A stretch of 64,000 nucleotides of DNA, taken from contig CM065384.1 in the NCBI GenBank assembly GCA_033060915.1, forward strand, positions 37,198,501-37,262,500. The letters run 5' to 3'. Positions within the stretch are counted from its first letter, which is position 1. Each line of letters begins with the position of its first letter. Below the pieces are notes generated by a model. The model was not told the DNA's origin, did not search any database, and saw only the letters and a program-made list of their open reading frames with translations. This document shows positions 1 through 17,120 of the stretch, one piece after another. The translations under genes were made by a program, and so were the position numbers. This DNA comes from Euryodendron excelsum. Its lineage: Eukaryota; Streptophyta; Magnoliopsida; Ericales; Pentaphylacaceae.

Positions 1-645
1 TCTTAGTTTGTCTGAAGTTTCTAATAATGTGTTTCCACTGTAAAGTCATCTGTTCTTCGTCTTCTTCGTCTTGCTGTGCAAATCTTTTAAAACTATAGCT
101 ACCTGTATCCCTGTCCCAGCATCTGAACTCTATGCTTTTCTTTATGTTCAGCTTGCTATGTAAAACGCTAAAACTGAACTCTTTGGGGCCTGAACCTCAT
201 GCTACTTGTAGCCCACTACCCTGACATCTGAATTGCTGTTCCTTCCAGTCGAGAGATTCCAGTGGTATATACTCATTAATTCAGGGGACATCCAAAATGG
301 CCTTATGGTTTGCTATTGTGTAGCTGTAAATTGAGCTGTTGGAAGATTATGTTTATTTGTTTACATGTAGATTTACCTCCAAGTTAACTTTGTTAACTAT
401 TGCCTTTTTTTCTTATTATTATTTTTTTTTTTTTTACTGTTTGAAGAAATTGGCTGTGGGAAGCCATGCATATTTGAACAAAAACCAAACCTTTCACACA
501 AATTTCATTAATATGCATCATTCTAAAAGGTTGGAACCTCATGGAAAGCAGAAATCCATAATTTTAGGCAGAGAAGGATAATGGATTTTTTTTAAGTGGT
601 AGTACTTTGTTTTGGATACTGTTTAATATATGCAAGTCTTTGCAG
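1..645 (+). other. probable intron upstream of the FLOE-like last exon
   Basis: No coding pattern is convincing here. The stretch is T-rich, with a poly-T block near 419-436, and it ends in a pyrimidine-rich tract and the acceptor TTTGCAG at 639-645, directly before the coding exon. I read it as the end of the last intron of the FLOE-like gene. Earlier exons must lie to the left, outside the window. Confidence 0.55.
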
Positions 646-1731
646 GTTCAAGAGGGTATACATTTTCTAAGGGATAAACAGGAAATAGCAGAAACTCAGC
701 TTCAGCTTGCCGAGCTTCAAGGTTCAAAGGGTAACAGAGAATCAGAAGACCACAAGACTGCAGTTCAAGCTGGCTCAGTGCTGCAAGCATCATCATCGGC
801 TACTGAGCAATCTCCCCAACCTCTACCAATTTCTGGTGCTCTTTCAGTAGCTCTTCCTACTCTCTGTCCTAATACTCCTTCAACCGTACTTTATCAAAAT
901 GCAACACCAGCTGGAATGCCACTTGCAGCACAGTTTCATAGCCAAATACTGCAGAACCCAATTCCTTCCAGTCCTCAGCCTGAGTCTTACTATTTGCCAG
1001 CTGGGAAGACTTTAGAAACTACTTATCAGCAGTATAATGTGCCTCATACTCAGCAGGCGCAGCCTCCACCTCCAATACCTCCTCAACTTTATCAACCTGC
1101 TCCTAACCTTCCTCAAGTCTCACAATTACCCCAACAGCCCCAACCACATCCATCTCTTAGTGTAGTTAATCCTCAAAACCAACCTTTGTGGACCCATCAT
1201 CCTGAGGAAACACCACCTATGCCATCTCATAACTACCAGCCAAGCATCCTCCAATCCTCCTCTCTGCCTCCAGGTGGACCCCCTACCCAGCAGTTTCATA
1301 TGGATTCTTCCCAACAGATGCATGGTGAACCGTCAAGAAGATCCTATGAGTTTCCTGCTGGGTTTTCCCAGAGGCCTGACCCTGCTAATTTCAGCAATAT
1401 GCATCGTTATAGTGGATCTTCATCCCACTACAGCAGCTCAACAATGAAATCTTCACACCTCTCTCCCTCTTCAGTCCCAGATGGTGGAAGTAATTACACA
1501 CAACTCCCAAAAGGGCAGATATTACCACATGCACTGCCAACAGCCTCTAGTGTGGATTCTGGATCGAGTTCAGGTGGGACGGGTAACAAGGTTCCAATTG
1601 ATGATGTTGTTGACAAGGTTACAGCGATGGGTTTCCGAAGGGACCTAGTCAGAGCAACTGTGAGGAAACTGACAGAGAATGGGCAGTCGGTGGACCTTAA
1701 TGTGGTGCTGGATAAGATGATGAAACAATGA
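646..1731 (+). CDS. FLOE/DUF1421 family protein, C-terminal exon (5' partial)
   Basis: This exon encodes 361 residues plus a TGA stop, in frame from the acceptor at 645. It opens with a Gln/Leu-rich helical stretch (HFLRDKQEIAETQLQLAELQ), the end of a coiled coil. About 250 residues rich in Gln, Pro and Ser follow (PPPPIPPQLYQP, LPQQPQPHPS). The last ~47 residues (KVPIDDVVDKVTAMGFRRDL...VVLDKMMKQ) form a UBA-like DUF1421 module. This order matches Arabidopsis FLOE1 (AT4G28300), a cytosolic prion-like protein that forms condensates in response to hydration in seeds and influences germination under water stress. Family assignment rests on the C-terminal module and the QPS-rich region. The role in this plant is inferred. 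The N-terminal exons are missing, so the choice between FLOE1, FLOE2 and FLOE3 is open. Confidence 0.85.
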   Translation, partial: VQEGIHFLRDKQEIAETQLQLAELQGSKGNRESEDHKTAVQAGSVLQASSSATEQSPQPLPISGALSVALPTLCPNTPSTVLYQNATPAGMPLAAQFHSQILQNPIPSSPQPESYYLPAGKTLETTYQQYNVPHTQQAQPPPPIPPQLYQPAPNLPQVSQLPQQPQPHPSLSVVNPQNQPLWTHHPEETPPMPSHNYQPSILQSSSLPPGGPPTQQFHMDSSQQMHGEPSRRSYEFPAGFSQRPDPANFSNMHRYSGSSSHYSSSTMKSSHLSPSSVPDGGSNYTQLPKGQILPHALPTASSVDSGSSSGGTGNKVPIDDVVDKVTAMGFRRDLVRATVRKLTENGQSVDLNVVLDKMMKQ

Positions 1732-3007
1732 TGGGAACGTACTATCTCAGGAAGGTTGCTTTGGCAGGTGATATGATTGTCGATGCCCTTGTTTAGTATG
1801 AATACATTGTATATACGGGACTGAATTACGTTTTCCAGATCATGTTCTTCTTTCCATTTCTGCTCTTCCCGGTTGTGATATATTAAGATAAACATCAAAA
1901 TTTGTTAACAATATAGATATATGGTACTCACTGTACATTAGTGTTAATATATTTTATCAGAATATAGGTATATGATTGTCATTGTACATATCTATATCCT
2001 ATGCACCAATTGATTTTTGAGGGCAACGTTCCTTGCCAATTACAATCTTGTCCAAGAGCAATTGCCCACCATGAACTGTGCTGCTTGGACTTCTGAAATG
2101 GAAAATGGTTTCTCGAATTAGCAAGTTTTTAAATGGCACGAAACTTATTCTCTTACACGTTTGTTGTCCATTTTAAGCTTGTAGGATGTTCATTCAAGTC
2201 CTAAAATAAGAAGATTTTTCTTGTGGGTACCAACCAATTACTATTACCTTGATTCTTGATCAATCATGTTCAAGAAGAAGAATATCGTTTAATTCACCCG
2301 CAATAGCTGCTGCTGTTATATGTCTAATTAGGCAGTTGGTGTCGTTCATGGTGTACTAATTCCAGTTGCGAATTGAATCCTGTCTAGCTTTGTCTGTGAA
2401 GCCTGAAGGCCCTGAACCTAGTCTGGATTTTGGACACTATACTTGAGAGGAATTGGGAACAAGTATGGGGCATATATTTTAGAAGTGAAAAAGCTGGAGG
2501 ATTCTATATGTAAAAGACCTTCAAAGGAGTGGATGAACATGAGGGTTAGAAAAGCCACTGTCAATATCTTACCAAATCGACTATGGGAAAAAGTACCAAG
2601 GTTAATGAGTCGTGGAGTCACTACTTTTTGTCATTTTCTGCTTTTGATATCATGGGTCCCTACTATACCAAAGTTTTAAGTCCTCTTGACATTGTTAGAG
2701 CTTTGACTTGCAGAGTCCATCTATATACTTACTATACTAACAAGGAACACTCCAGTTTGGTGAGCATCTGTCACAAAGGCTAAGTATGTAATCTTACAGT
2801 CCCAAGTCAGGTAACTGAATAACCCACATTCTGCAATTTTTACCTTTGGTTGCCACTTTTTATGAGATTTTGAAGAAAAATAAAAAGTTGGTGGTGTTAG
2901 TGGGAGTTATGGGCACACTTGTGCCTCAACTTCTAGTATATATAGTTCAGTCACTAGGCACAAGGACCTTAATAGCTTGGTAGATGATGTGATTTAGATT
3001 TTACCCA
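1732..3007. other. 3' UTR then intergenic, no gene seen
   Basis: The first 200-250 bases are probably the 3' UTR of the FLOE-like gene. The rest has no reading frame with a recognisable domain. Short frames near 2443-2783 have no codon structure or similarity that I recognise. Confidence 0.5.
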
Positions 3008-3030
3008 TTTTTTTTTTTGGGGGGGGGGGT

Positions 3031-3079
<49 letters not shown>
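3008..3079. repeat. T11 followed by ~60-nt poly-G run
   Basis: Eleven T are followed by G11 (3019-3029), one T (3030) and 49 consecutive G (3031-3079). This is the most extreme homopolymer in the window. It could form G-quadruplexes, or it could be an assembly or sequencing artefact. Confidence 0.95.
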
Positions 3080-3080
<1 letters not shown>

Positions 3081-4315
3081 GAGATTATTGACTTAACTAG
3101 GGATCTAATACCCAATTATTCATGTTACTCTACCACAGGTTGATTGCACAATGGTGGGGGACCATGCAAATTGACATGTGCCCACTTCAATGAGGCTGAT
3201 TGGTAAGGGCCTAGAGAGGGGGCCATTTTGAGAAGGACCATCTCCATAATGGCTGCAGCTTCAATACCCAGAGACTTTCATACCCACAGAGGACCACCTA
3301 AGGCTGGAGGTAGATGGTGACCAGACTTTAAGTGCTTGCAATCTTAAGTCCTCAAAACCATGTGATCTTAGGGGTATTAACACACATTCTCTGAAGGAGA
3401 TTAGCATGACTGAGCTCTCAAACATCAACATGGTCCCCCTCTCTCTCCCCTTCTAGGCAACCCAACTCTACATGCTTCAGTATGCTGATCTTGTGGACCC
3501 TAAATTCAGCTTTGAGATCTAGGCATAATGGACGTTAGAAACTCAGGTCTCGTACCTTTCATCCCTAGATATTCCTTTCTTCTTCCCATAGGTATAGGAG
3601 AAACCTTAAAAAATTAAATAAATAAACAAACAAATAGAAAAACTAAATACAAGTAAAACCAGCCATACAATTATCTCCAAACTTTTGTTGGATTTTATCC
3701 ATGATGACACCATTTGAGGCTAGTGCTTACTTTGCCTTTATTTCATTCCAATGGTCTAAATTAAATTTGGATTAAAATATTTTTCCCTTTTTCTATTTCT
3801 ACAATGATTTTAAGTACTGTGAGAATCTAAAGCTGCATAAATGAGAAATAAATTACCAATTGAGTTCTGTAAAGTAGCCATTTGACAATGATAACAATAA
3901 CCATTTTTCCTTTCTTTTATTTTTTTGCCTCTCTTTTCTGTCCCTTCTTTTTTGATACTTCTATTTGTTCACCATTAAATAGTTCTGATAGTGCATGATT
4001 TTATTCTGGAAAAAGGGGTCTAGAAAGTAACAATAAAAAAAAGAAAAAGCTAACGGAAAACTCTTTCTTTTGTTTAATCATAAGAATAACCATAAAATAA
4101 AAAAATAAAAAGCAGAATAGAACAAATTCCAAAGTCATCCCACTCATGGGCAAAACCACAAGCACCAGAGTTTATTTTAGTTATCTTCCTCAAGTCAAAG
4201 GTAAAGCTGAGCTTGTGTTTCATGCCAGGCTTGGAGTTTTTCTTCTCTTTTCCTTTTCTGTTTTCTTGGGGGTTCTCTTTTACCCTGTTTTCACATCTTT
4301 AAAAAAAGTAAAGGC
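3080..4315. other. intergenic, no gene seen
   Basis: Moderately GC-balanced from 3100 to 3580, then A/T-rich. I see no domain-bearing frame. A microsatellite lies just to the right. Confidence 0.5.
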
Positions 4316-4397
4316 CACACACACACACACACGCACACACACACACATATATATATATATGGAGAGAGATCATTCCGATGTACCAAAAAAAATTATA
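4316..4397. repeat. (CA)n(TA)n microsatellite followed by a LINE-like 3' tail
   Basis: A CA-repeat (4316-4347) runs into a TA-repeat (to about 4360). At 4371-4391 the bases CATTCCGATGTACC plus an A-run match the 3' terminus of the LINE that ends at 60427. Only the tail is shared. The upstream sequence does not resemble that LINE. Confidence 0.7.
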
Positions 4398-4863
4398 TGG
4401 AGAGAGAGAGAGAGTCCAACACTAATGATTTTTGGACCTGCATTTTGAAGACAAATCTATCTTTTCAAGAGTTTGAGTGGTCAAAATAATTGGCTTTGTG
4501 AACCCACGATAAATCATTTTCTACGGGGCTTCTCATTGATCAACCAGAGTTTGCATTTTCTTTGGTTGCCCAACAAATCAAGACACATAATGAAGTAAAC
4601 ACATTATTAATAAATGAAAAAGAATCAATAAGAAAGAATTAAATATAAGAATGTAACACCCATGTTCTCAAAGTAAAAAAGAAAAAAAAAAGAAGTCTTG
4701 TTAAATAAAAATTGATAGTACAACTCAAAATAGCTTTCTCCAAACTTCTGCTTGTGAGTAGCCATTATTCATGCAATATGTGAACTTTACTTGATTTATG
4801 TGAAAGTAACTTTGGATTGGTTCAATGGAGTAGTCGATTGAAGACTTGAACACTCTGTAGAGA

Positions 4864-4996
4864 AAAAAAATTACAATAATCCAAAATGACACTACAACAA
4901 AGAAGTAATGTAAATAATCCAAAATGACAATACAAAAAATTACAATAATCCAAAATGGCACTACAAAAAATTACAATAGAGAAGTAATGCAAATAC
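4864..4996. repeat. imperfect short tandem repeat (AATCCAAAATG core)
   Basis: The core ATAATCCAAAATGRCA occurs three times (about 4877, 4914 and 4946), separated by ACTACAA/TTACAATA spacers. GAAGTAATG occurs at both 4902 and 4981. Copies are uneven and AT-rich. Frames on either strand are repetitive by-products. Confidence 0.75.
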
Positions 4997-5571
4997 TTGT
5001 ACACAATTATTTAAGCGTGATTAGACCAATACTAAACCCTAATCAGGAAGGATAACTACGTGCCTTGCTTTTAGAGACTACTTACAGTAGCATTTATAGA
5101 ACTATACCTAATTTATTTTTGGAATTTATTTTAACAAAAAAAATCTTCTAAAATATTTGGAAAGAAAAATAAAAAGAAAAAGAAAATTGTGAAGCCAACA
5201 AAGTAATTAAAAAAATATGTAGAAACACTAATTACTAAAGCAATATCCAACATGTGGAATGGATAAACATCTAAACCACTAAGTACTATTAAAAAGTCAT
5301 GCAAAACAAATTAAAGTACAAGTAGTATTATAAGCTTGACATAACTTGTACATTTATTGACAGAAATTATCATTTTCTAAATAATAACTACGATGATTTT
5401 ATTGTGCTGACTACTAAGCTACTCAAAACCAACCCTTTTTTACTATCCATTGCTTTACTTTTACTTTTTTATTATTTTTTTTACTATTATTACATATATA
5501 ATTTTATTTGAATTCTATTGCTTTCTACTTTAATTTAACAACAAACAATCCACATAAAAACTTCATCATGA

Positions 5572-5688
5572 GAAGAGGGTTAGTTCAAATGGTAGCGGTG
5601 TCTTTGCCTACAGTTAAGATTATGGGTTCAACTTACTTTTCTCTTTTTTAAAATTTTGATCTTTTGAATGTACCAAAAAAAAAAAAAA
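5572..5688 (+). mobile_element. tRNA-derived SINE, degenerate copy
   Basis: The stretch starts GAGGGTTAGTTCAAATGGTAG (A-box-like at about 5579-5593). At 5623-5633 it has GGGTTCAACTT (B-box-like), at the spacing normal for the internal pol III promoter of tRNA-derived SINEs. A pyrimidine-rich stretch and GAATGTACC plus A14 follow. There is no cloverleaf 3' half, so it is not a tRNA gene. The tail ATGTACC-poly(A) is the same as that of the LINE ending at 60427, which suggests that kind of LINE machinery mobilised it. Confidence 0.6.
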
Positions 5689-6121
5689 TTCCATCAATTT
5701 GGATATCAAATTTGTAGAGAAAAATAATAATAAAACGTAAAAGATAACTGTAGAAGCTTAAATAATTTTTTTTAAGATTTCCTTTTTGTTTAATTAGATT
5801 AAAAATAAAAAATTGTTTATTAAAAAAATTACATTTTATTAAATAAATATATTTAAATAATTTTATTTTATTTTATTTATCTCGACAAGCTCTGGATTCA
5901 AAACATATCCTTAGCGGTACCACTTACAAAAGATAAGATATATTAAAATAGGCTTTAGGATTAAAAAAAGAAAAGAAAAATGTTAAATACTTGAAGAAAG
6001 GAAAAGAAAAAAAAAAAGAAAGGAAAGCAAAGAAAAAGTGAACTGAAAATTGCCAGTACCCGAAGGGAGAGCAGCAGCGGAGAAGCAGAAGCAGCTTTTC
6101 TTTTCAACTACGCCGTACACA
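5689..6121. other. AT-rich intergenic leading to the TAR2 promoter
   Basis: Very AT-rich up to about 5990, then purine-rich. No gene is visible. A TATA-like string lies at about 6125-6137. Confidence 0.4.
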
Positions 6122-6123
6122 CA

Positions 6124-6138
6124 TATTATATATATAGA
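6124..6138 (+). promoter_or_regulatory. candidate TATA box for TAR2
   Basis: ATTATATATATAGAA lies about 800 bp before the TAR2 start codon and is followed by a GAGA-rich stretch. With the probable leader intron at 6517-6743, the mature leader would be roughly 500-600 nt. Position and composition are the only support. Confidence 0.35.
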
Positions 6139-6516
6139 AAGAGAGACAGAGAGAGTGCGGTGGTGCCTTGTGATAGAACAGCGAATCAACACAACTTTTT
6201 CAAAAAAAAAAATCTATACAAGTGAGTGTATTTTCGAGATCCGGCATCGGAAACCTGCAATTTTCGGGGAAAGTCGTGGGAGTGGTGATTCCTTTGATTC
6301 CTTCAGAAATCTCCTGTCGGAGTGCTTCCCTGGGGAATCCCACCTTCATCCGGCGCATTTTAGTCTCTCCCTCCGAACTCATCATCCCCTCCGGATTATT
6401 TTCCCGAGAAACTGCCAATGTGCTTGGATTAATCTGTATTGTCGCCTGAACCTCAATCGATGAGCTGTCATAATCATGGTGGCATTCAAGGCTCTATTGC
6501 CTCTTTGGTAACATAG

Positions 6517-6644
6517 GTATGTACTCTTTTCACTTCTCCGTAATAGTATCTGCAGAGCAGAGAGTAGAAGCATTACACTGTAATTGCTACACTCAAAACC
6601 TACATACAAACCCTAGTAGTCACAGATTATATCTATCTCTACAC

Positions 6645-6675
<31 letters not shown>

Positions 6676-6743
6676 CATATATGTAGATTCTTTTGCTGTT
6701 AGTGTCTCATGCTTTGTTCTTTTCTCTTTCTTTTGTTCAACAG
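6517..6743 (+). other. probable 5'-leader intron of TAR2
   Basis: A strong donor (CATAG|GTATGT) at 6517 pairs with an acceptor after a long pyrimidine tract (TTTTGTTCAACAG) ending at 6743. The interval contains a TA-repeat at about 6658-6675. Splicing would leave 197 nt of leader between the junction and the start codon at 6941. This is a prediction from splice signals only. Confidence 0.4.
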
Positions 6744-6940
6744 AATCTTGGGACGGCCCACCACCCAACCGTTTCGGGTTGTTGTGCTCTAGTAATTGAT
6801 GCCACCACCATCCATTTGTCACCTCTGTTTTGGTTAAGTGTCTCGCATTTGCTGATGGCTCCAAATAATAGGAGTCTCTGTTTTGCCCTGTTTCTTCAAA
6901 GTTCTGATTGAACTCTGTATTTTCAATCGACAAAGAAAAG

Positions 6941-12305
<5,365 letters not shown>

Positions 12306-14092
12306 TTATGGTGTCCTCCCAGTAAAAAGCTGTTCCTACTCACAAACTAGGGATGAGATGTGTGAGTCCCCGCATATCTTTGTAAAAAAAAATGAATAAT
12401 AATTTTATTGATTTTGCGAGATTATCAAACATTATTTATATGACTACGATGGGTTTATTTTATCGTACATTCATGGGATATAAAGTCACTTTTTTGCCAC
12501 CTGAGGATTTCATGGATTATATATCTAATCCTACCCATATTATATTAGATAATGCTATACAATAAAAAATAAGTACACAAAATTTATACACAGAATGTCT
12601 TTATTGCCAAAAAAAAAAAAAAAAAACCCATCTCCATTGTGTACAATTGGAATAATTTTCTAATCTACCCATTTGATTCTAATAATGCTATGCAATTAGA
12701 GAATTTATAAATAAATTAAAAAAAAAAAACTGGTTAAACAGAATGAAGTATTATTGTTTGAAACTTTCCTTTTTTAATTTCTTATTCATGTTTACCTTAT
12801 ACATATCAGGGTCAAAAGACCTAAAAATCTCTCTAATTTTCCATTTGACCGCAGTGAGCTTAAAGAGAGGAGAGACCTGGAGGGAGGGTGTCCAACAAAT
12901 TAGTTGGAACCTGCCATGAAGCAAAATATCTTGCCCATGTCGCCTAAAATCTAAGGACGCGCTTGGCTGTCCCAAATTAACTAAGTAAAATATATCTTGG
13001 CGTTCTATATCAGGATATTAAGGTTTGTATGTTCATAAAGGTTGGATCTTTTTGTGAATTATTGTCTAAAAAAGCAAACCAAATGCTAGTGTTCAAATGT
13101 GAGGCGAGGCCCGTGCAACTGTGTCGGCTCAGTCAAAGTCTTTGTGATAACCCGTAGAGCAGCTGAGACTTAATTGCGATTTGCAGAGTTCTCTGAGACT
13201 TAATTGCGATTTGCAGAGTCCTAAACCAGGACTGGGAGTTGAGTTTACGCATTAGGCTAACGTCCCATATTGGGATGTTAGGGCATGTGTGTAAATATTT
13301 AACAGTCCTTATATGCCAATAAAAGTTGCATCGTTTTGTGAGTTATACTTGCATTGTTGTAAAAAATATATATTTATATATATATATATAAACTATATCT
13401 TTGGCTGTAAGAATGAAACAACTTCAAAATCTAAAAAAGCTTTGCTTTCTGGATGAAGAATTTAAATTTCGTAATTTCTTTTTACAGTATAGAATTACCT
13501 GACTACTATTGGAAGATTGAAAATATGTTGTACTCCACATGCACAAACAAAAATTTGAATTACCTTAATTACAGACAATTCATAGACAAAAAATTGCAAT
13601 TTACACAATCAAACGGGCCCTAAATATATCTGGGTAAGGGCCAAGATCACAACAGCGACAACAATTTTACATGACTACAAACAAATTTATTTGCTGATAA
13701 ATTCAGGTCTAATTTCTTGAGTTTGACCAAAAAAAAAAAAAAAAAGAGCACAAAATCAGACACCATTTCGCTACACCAACCTCCTGCTCTTGGAATGCTA
13801 TCACCGATATAATGATGAGATTACTGCTGTTCAATTCACAAATAATGATTCTTGCATCCTGCAAATTTTGAACTACGTGACCTCACCAACCTTTTTTTCA
13901 TAGGTAACAACTGCAGCACTGGACAAAAAATGTTCCACTCAAATCAATAAGGCATGAGAACGGAGATCACTTGCAAGACTAGTAGTAGGCACCTCACTGC
14001 TCGTATCAATGTTATGGAAGAGAAAATTTTCCGAGAGGTACAGCCGAATTAGCGGAAGTTCCAACCCAAATGCTACAGATATGCGTTGGCTT
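12306..14092. other. intergenic between convergent TAR2 and AP1M genes
   Basis: The stop codons of TAR2 (+) and AP1M (-) are 1.79 kb apart. The interval holds both 3' UTRs, partial MITE-like ends at about 12546-12600 and 12680-12700 (ATAATGCTATRCAATT...), a TA-repeat at 13370-13392, and A-runs. No further gene is visible. Confidence 0.6.
13163..13219. repeat. perfect 27-bp tandem duplication
   Basis: The 27 bases beginning CTGAGACTTAATTGCGATTT occur at 13163-13189 and again at 13193-13219, a 30-bp period. Identity suggests a recent duplication. It is non-coding. Confidence 0.95.
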
Positions 14093-17084
14093 TCAGATTA
14101 ATCTTAATTCATACTCTCCAGCCATTGTTATGTATCTCACCCACGGAAGTGCCTGGTATCCACTTTTCTCAATGATTTTTAGATAACGAACCTGCAAAAT
14201 GTGAAATGCCAATATTTCCAAACGCACACATCAGCAATTACTAATCAAGATTCCCAAAATGAGTACGGACATTACATTTATAATCACTCGGTGTAATGTT
14301 AATGGATGCATAGTGGAGAAGTTTCGCTGCAAATGTGCGTGAGACACCCCATTTTACTTGTTACAGCCCTCCCTTCAATGGAATAGGTTTTCCTGTTCGG
14401 AATGATGGCATTTAAAGATGAGAAGTGGTGGCGAGCACTTCTCAGTAATCCTTGTGCCTTTGTAGGAAAGAATTTCATGCTTCTGTCTAATAAACTCCTT
14501 GGTTTTTCTCAATCACATTTCAAGTGGCAAAGTGTAGTATGAAACCACTTCAGCAGCATGTTTTCTTTTCTTTTTTTTCACCTTTAATCCAAAAGTTCAT
14601 GAGAACACTTGGCAGCATCCAAAAAGCGACCACATAATTATAAATTTGCAATACAAAATATCTGAAAAAAAAAAATAAAGTGTTGAAAGCAATATTGGGC
14701 TCTATAAAGCTAGGCAATCTGGTTGGATCTTCCAAGGGAGAGCACCTGTAGTCATGTACTAACATGGCCCACAGTTGAACTGTTAGAGACTTGTTTCAAT
14801 GGTGCTAACCAAAGGTGCCCTCCAATGTATCATTTCTCTTCCCTATGGAATTCATAGGTATAGGAAGAAGCCCTGTGAAATAGTGGACCTGCCAGAGACT
14901 TGTTTCAATGGTGCTACTAAATTTGATTACACAAAAAAGAAACCTCTGGCTAACTCAAAGAAATCTCTAGCTAAATTTTCATGATCAACCTTAAATACAA
15001 CCCCTTTTTAGTTCCATCATCACCAGAATTTCATTCCAACTTAAATACCAAAATCCAATTTAGTCAATAGTTCATGCTGTTGGCATATTGGGGAAACTGT
15101 TCCATCATCATGAGTGAAAATTGTTTAATTTTTAGCATCAACAAAATAAACATTTCTTGTGGCAAATGGTCATTCAGGTACACATACCTGAATTCCTGAG
15201 ACGGTAAAATAAGGTATCTCAAACTTCACACAGATAGGAGCTTTTCTGTCAGGAGCTGCTTCTTCAGAAGTTATGCTAGGAAGCCTAAACTCTGCCCTTA
15301 ACATATATTCCTGTGCATTTTTTATTTAAGAAAGCAAAAAACACATATTGAAGCTGCTGAAAACAATGACTTCAACGTAAAATGGGGCTTTGCACCAAAA
15401 AGTCCTACCTTATTACCAGGAAAAGATTTAATCTTCCACATCAATGCATCATTCTCAGGAGCATATGTAGCCGTTCCCATTGATGTTCGAACATTAGGAT
15501 TTGTAGCATCAGATGGCACGGGCAATTGAATTTCAACATTTGTTGCAGTACTGTTAAAACAAATGTCGAAGATCAGATAACATAGATATAAGTCATATGA
15601 CCTTCCCTAAATCAGTTCTGAGGAGCGATCCAAATTAAGTGATTTTGTCAAGGCGACTTCCATTTTTCGTCCTCTTTATTTATCGTTTTTTTGGTGGTGG
15701 ACCTGGCGGTGGTGATGTTAAGGCAGTACTAGGAAACTATGTAAAAATAAAACCATCGCATTATGTGTTTGAAGTTTTATATCATTTCAAGGCACAACTC
15801 CCTTTTTTTAGAATGGAGATAATACAATAAGTGAGCAAAGGGGTCCACTGAGAAATATAACAGCAATTGCCACATTATCATCTCCAGAAATCCTGAAATG
15901 TTCCAATGTATATACAAAACACTTGCTTCCATATTACTTCAAATGCTACGGATAATGAATGAACAAGATTGACTTGTTTGAGAATGTAGGTTCAATAGGT
16001 TATATTCACAGTTAGATTTTACAACAAATAAAAAAGGTTTACCTACGATCCTTGAACTGGCTCCTGGCTTTTACCACCATCTCAACGCGACTTCTTGAAT
16101 GCCTCTCAACTTGAGCTTCCACGCAAACGAGAGGTTTCACCTGAGTGCGTAAAAATAAAATCGAGAGAGAGAGAGAGAGAGAGAGCTTAAACACTGAGAA
16201 TGTAAGGAAATGAAAGAATGAAAAGTGGTTGAGGTGCTCAATTAATTGCAAGGCAGCAATGCCACAGATAGATGAATATTCAAGTCCAACTAACCCACCA
16301 ACAAGGAAATTGCAAATAAACAAGCAGGGCACAGAAACAGTACTATAAAATGGTAATATAACTTGAAGTGAACCTGGGTGCTGAGTCTGTAGGTCATCAG
16401 ATCAAATGATCCATCAGGGGGTACGAAAGATATGGTGCGATCATTCTCAAATCGAGCCAAACGTACACACCTAATATGAAGGCCAACAAAGAAATCAAAC
16501 AAAACGTCGTGACATAAAGCTGCCGTAAAAATATCATAAACTTAACTGAGATAATGACTTATTAATGAATTTGGCACATGCATACACACAGACACAGATG
16601 TCATGTGACTATGTGAGCAAACGGATACAAGCAAACAGATTAATGACAAACTTAATAAACCAATACAGAAATAAAATTAACAAGGCTTGCTTACTGATGA
16701 AATTTGATATCATCGAGATCAATGGCTTTTCCTTTAGTTGATCGACCTTGAGCCTCCAATAAAACTCTATCATTCAGGCCAAGCTTGCACTCAGGCATAC
16801 CACTACAAGAGGTGAAGTATGATTACTTTATCCTCCCTAAGAGGTAATACATATTAGAAGAGCACACATGAAAACATAACTCATGAATAAGAAGAGAACT
16901 CTGGTATAACCCTTCCTTGTAATCAACAGCCAACTAACAATGCATGAATACTGGAACCACGAACAAAACAGGTAAAAAAAAAGCATCATTCAAAGAAAAG
17001 AGAGCCCACTTGAGTTTGGATGCGTGAAGGAACTCGGAAGGAGAAGTTCCTTCCTCTAACCTTCGCTCTTCAGGATTATCTCAC

Positions 17085-17120
<36 letters not shown>

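Noticed and set aside
5579..5635. tRNA gene
   Set aside because: A- and B-box-like sequences are present, but the 3' half cannot form an acceptor stem and the stretch runs into a poly(A) tail. A SINE fits better.
6050..6463. 137-codon frame upstream of TAR2
   Set aside because: It lies in the probable TAR2 leader, with no domain and low-complexity segments. The TAR2 start at 6941 explains the locus.
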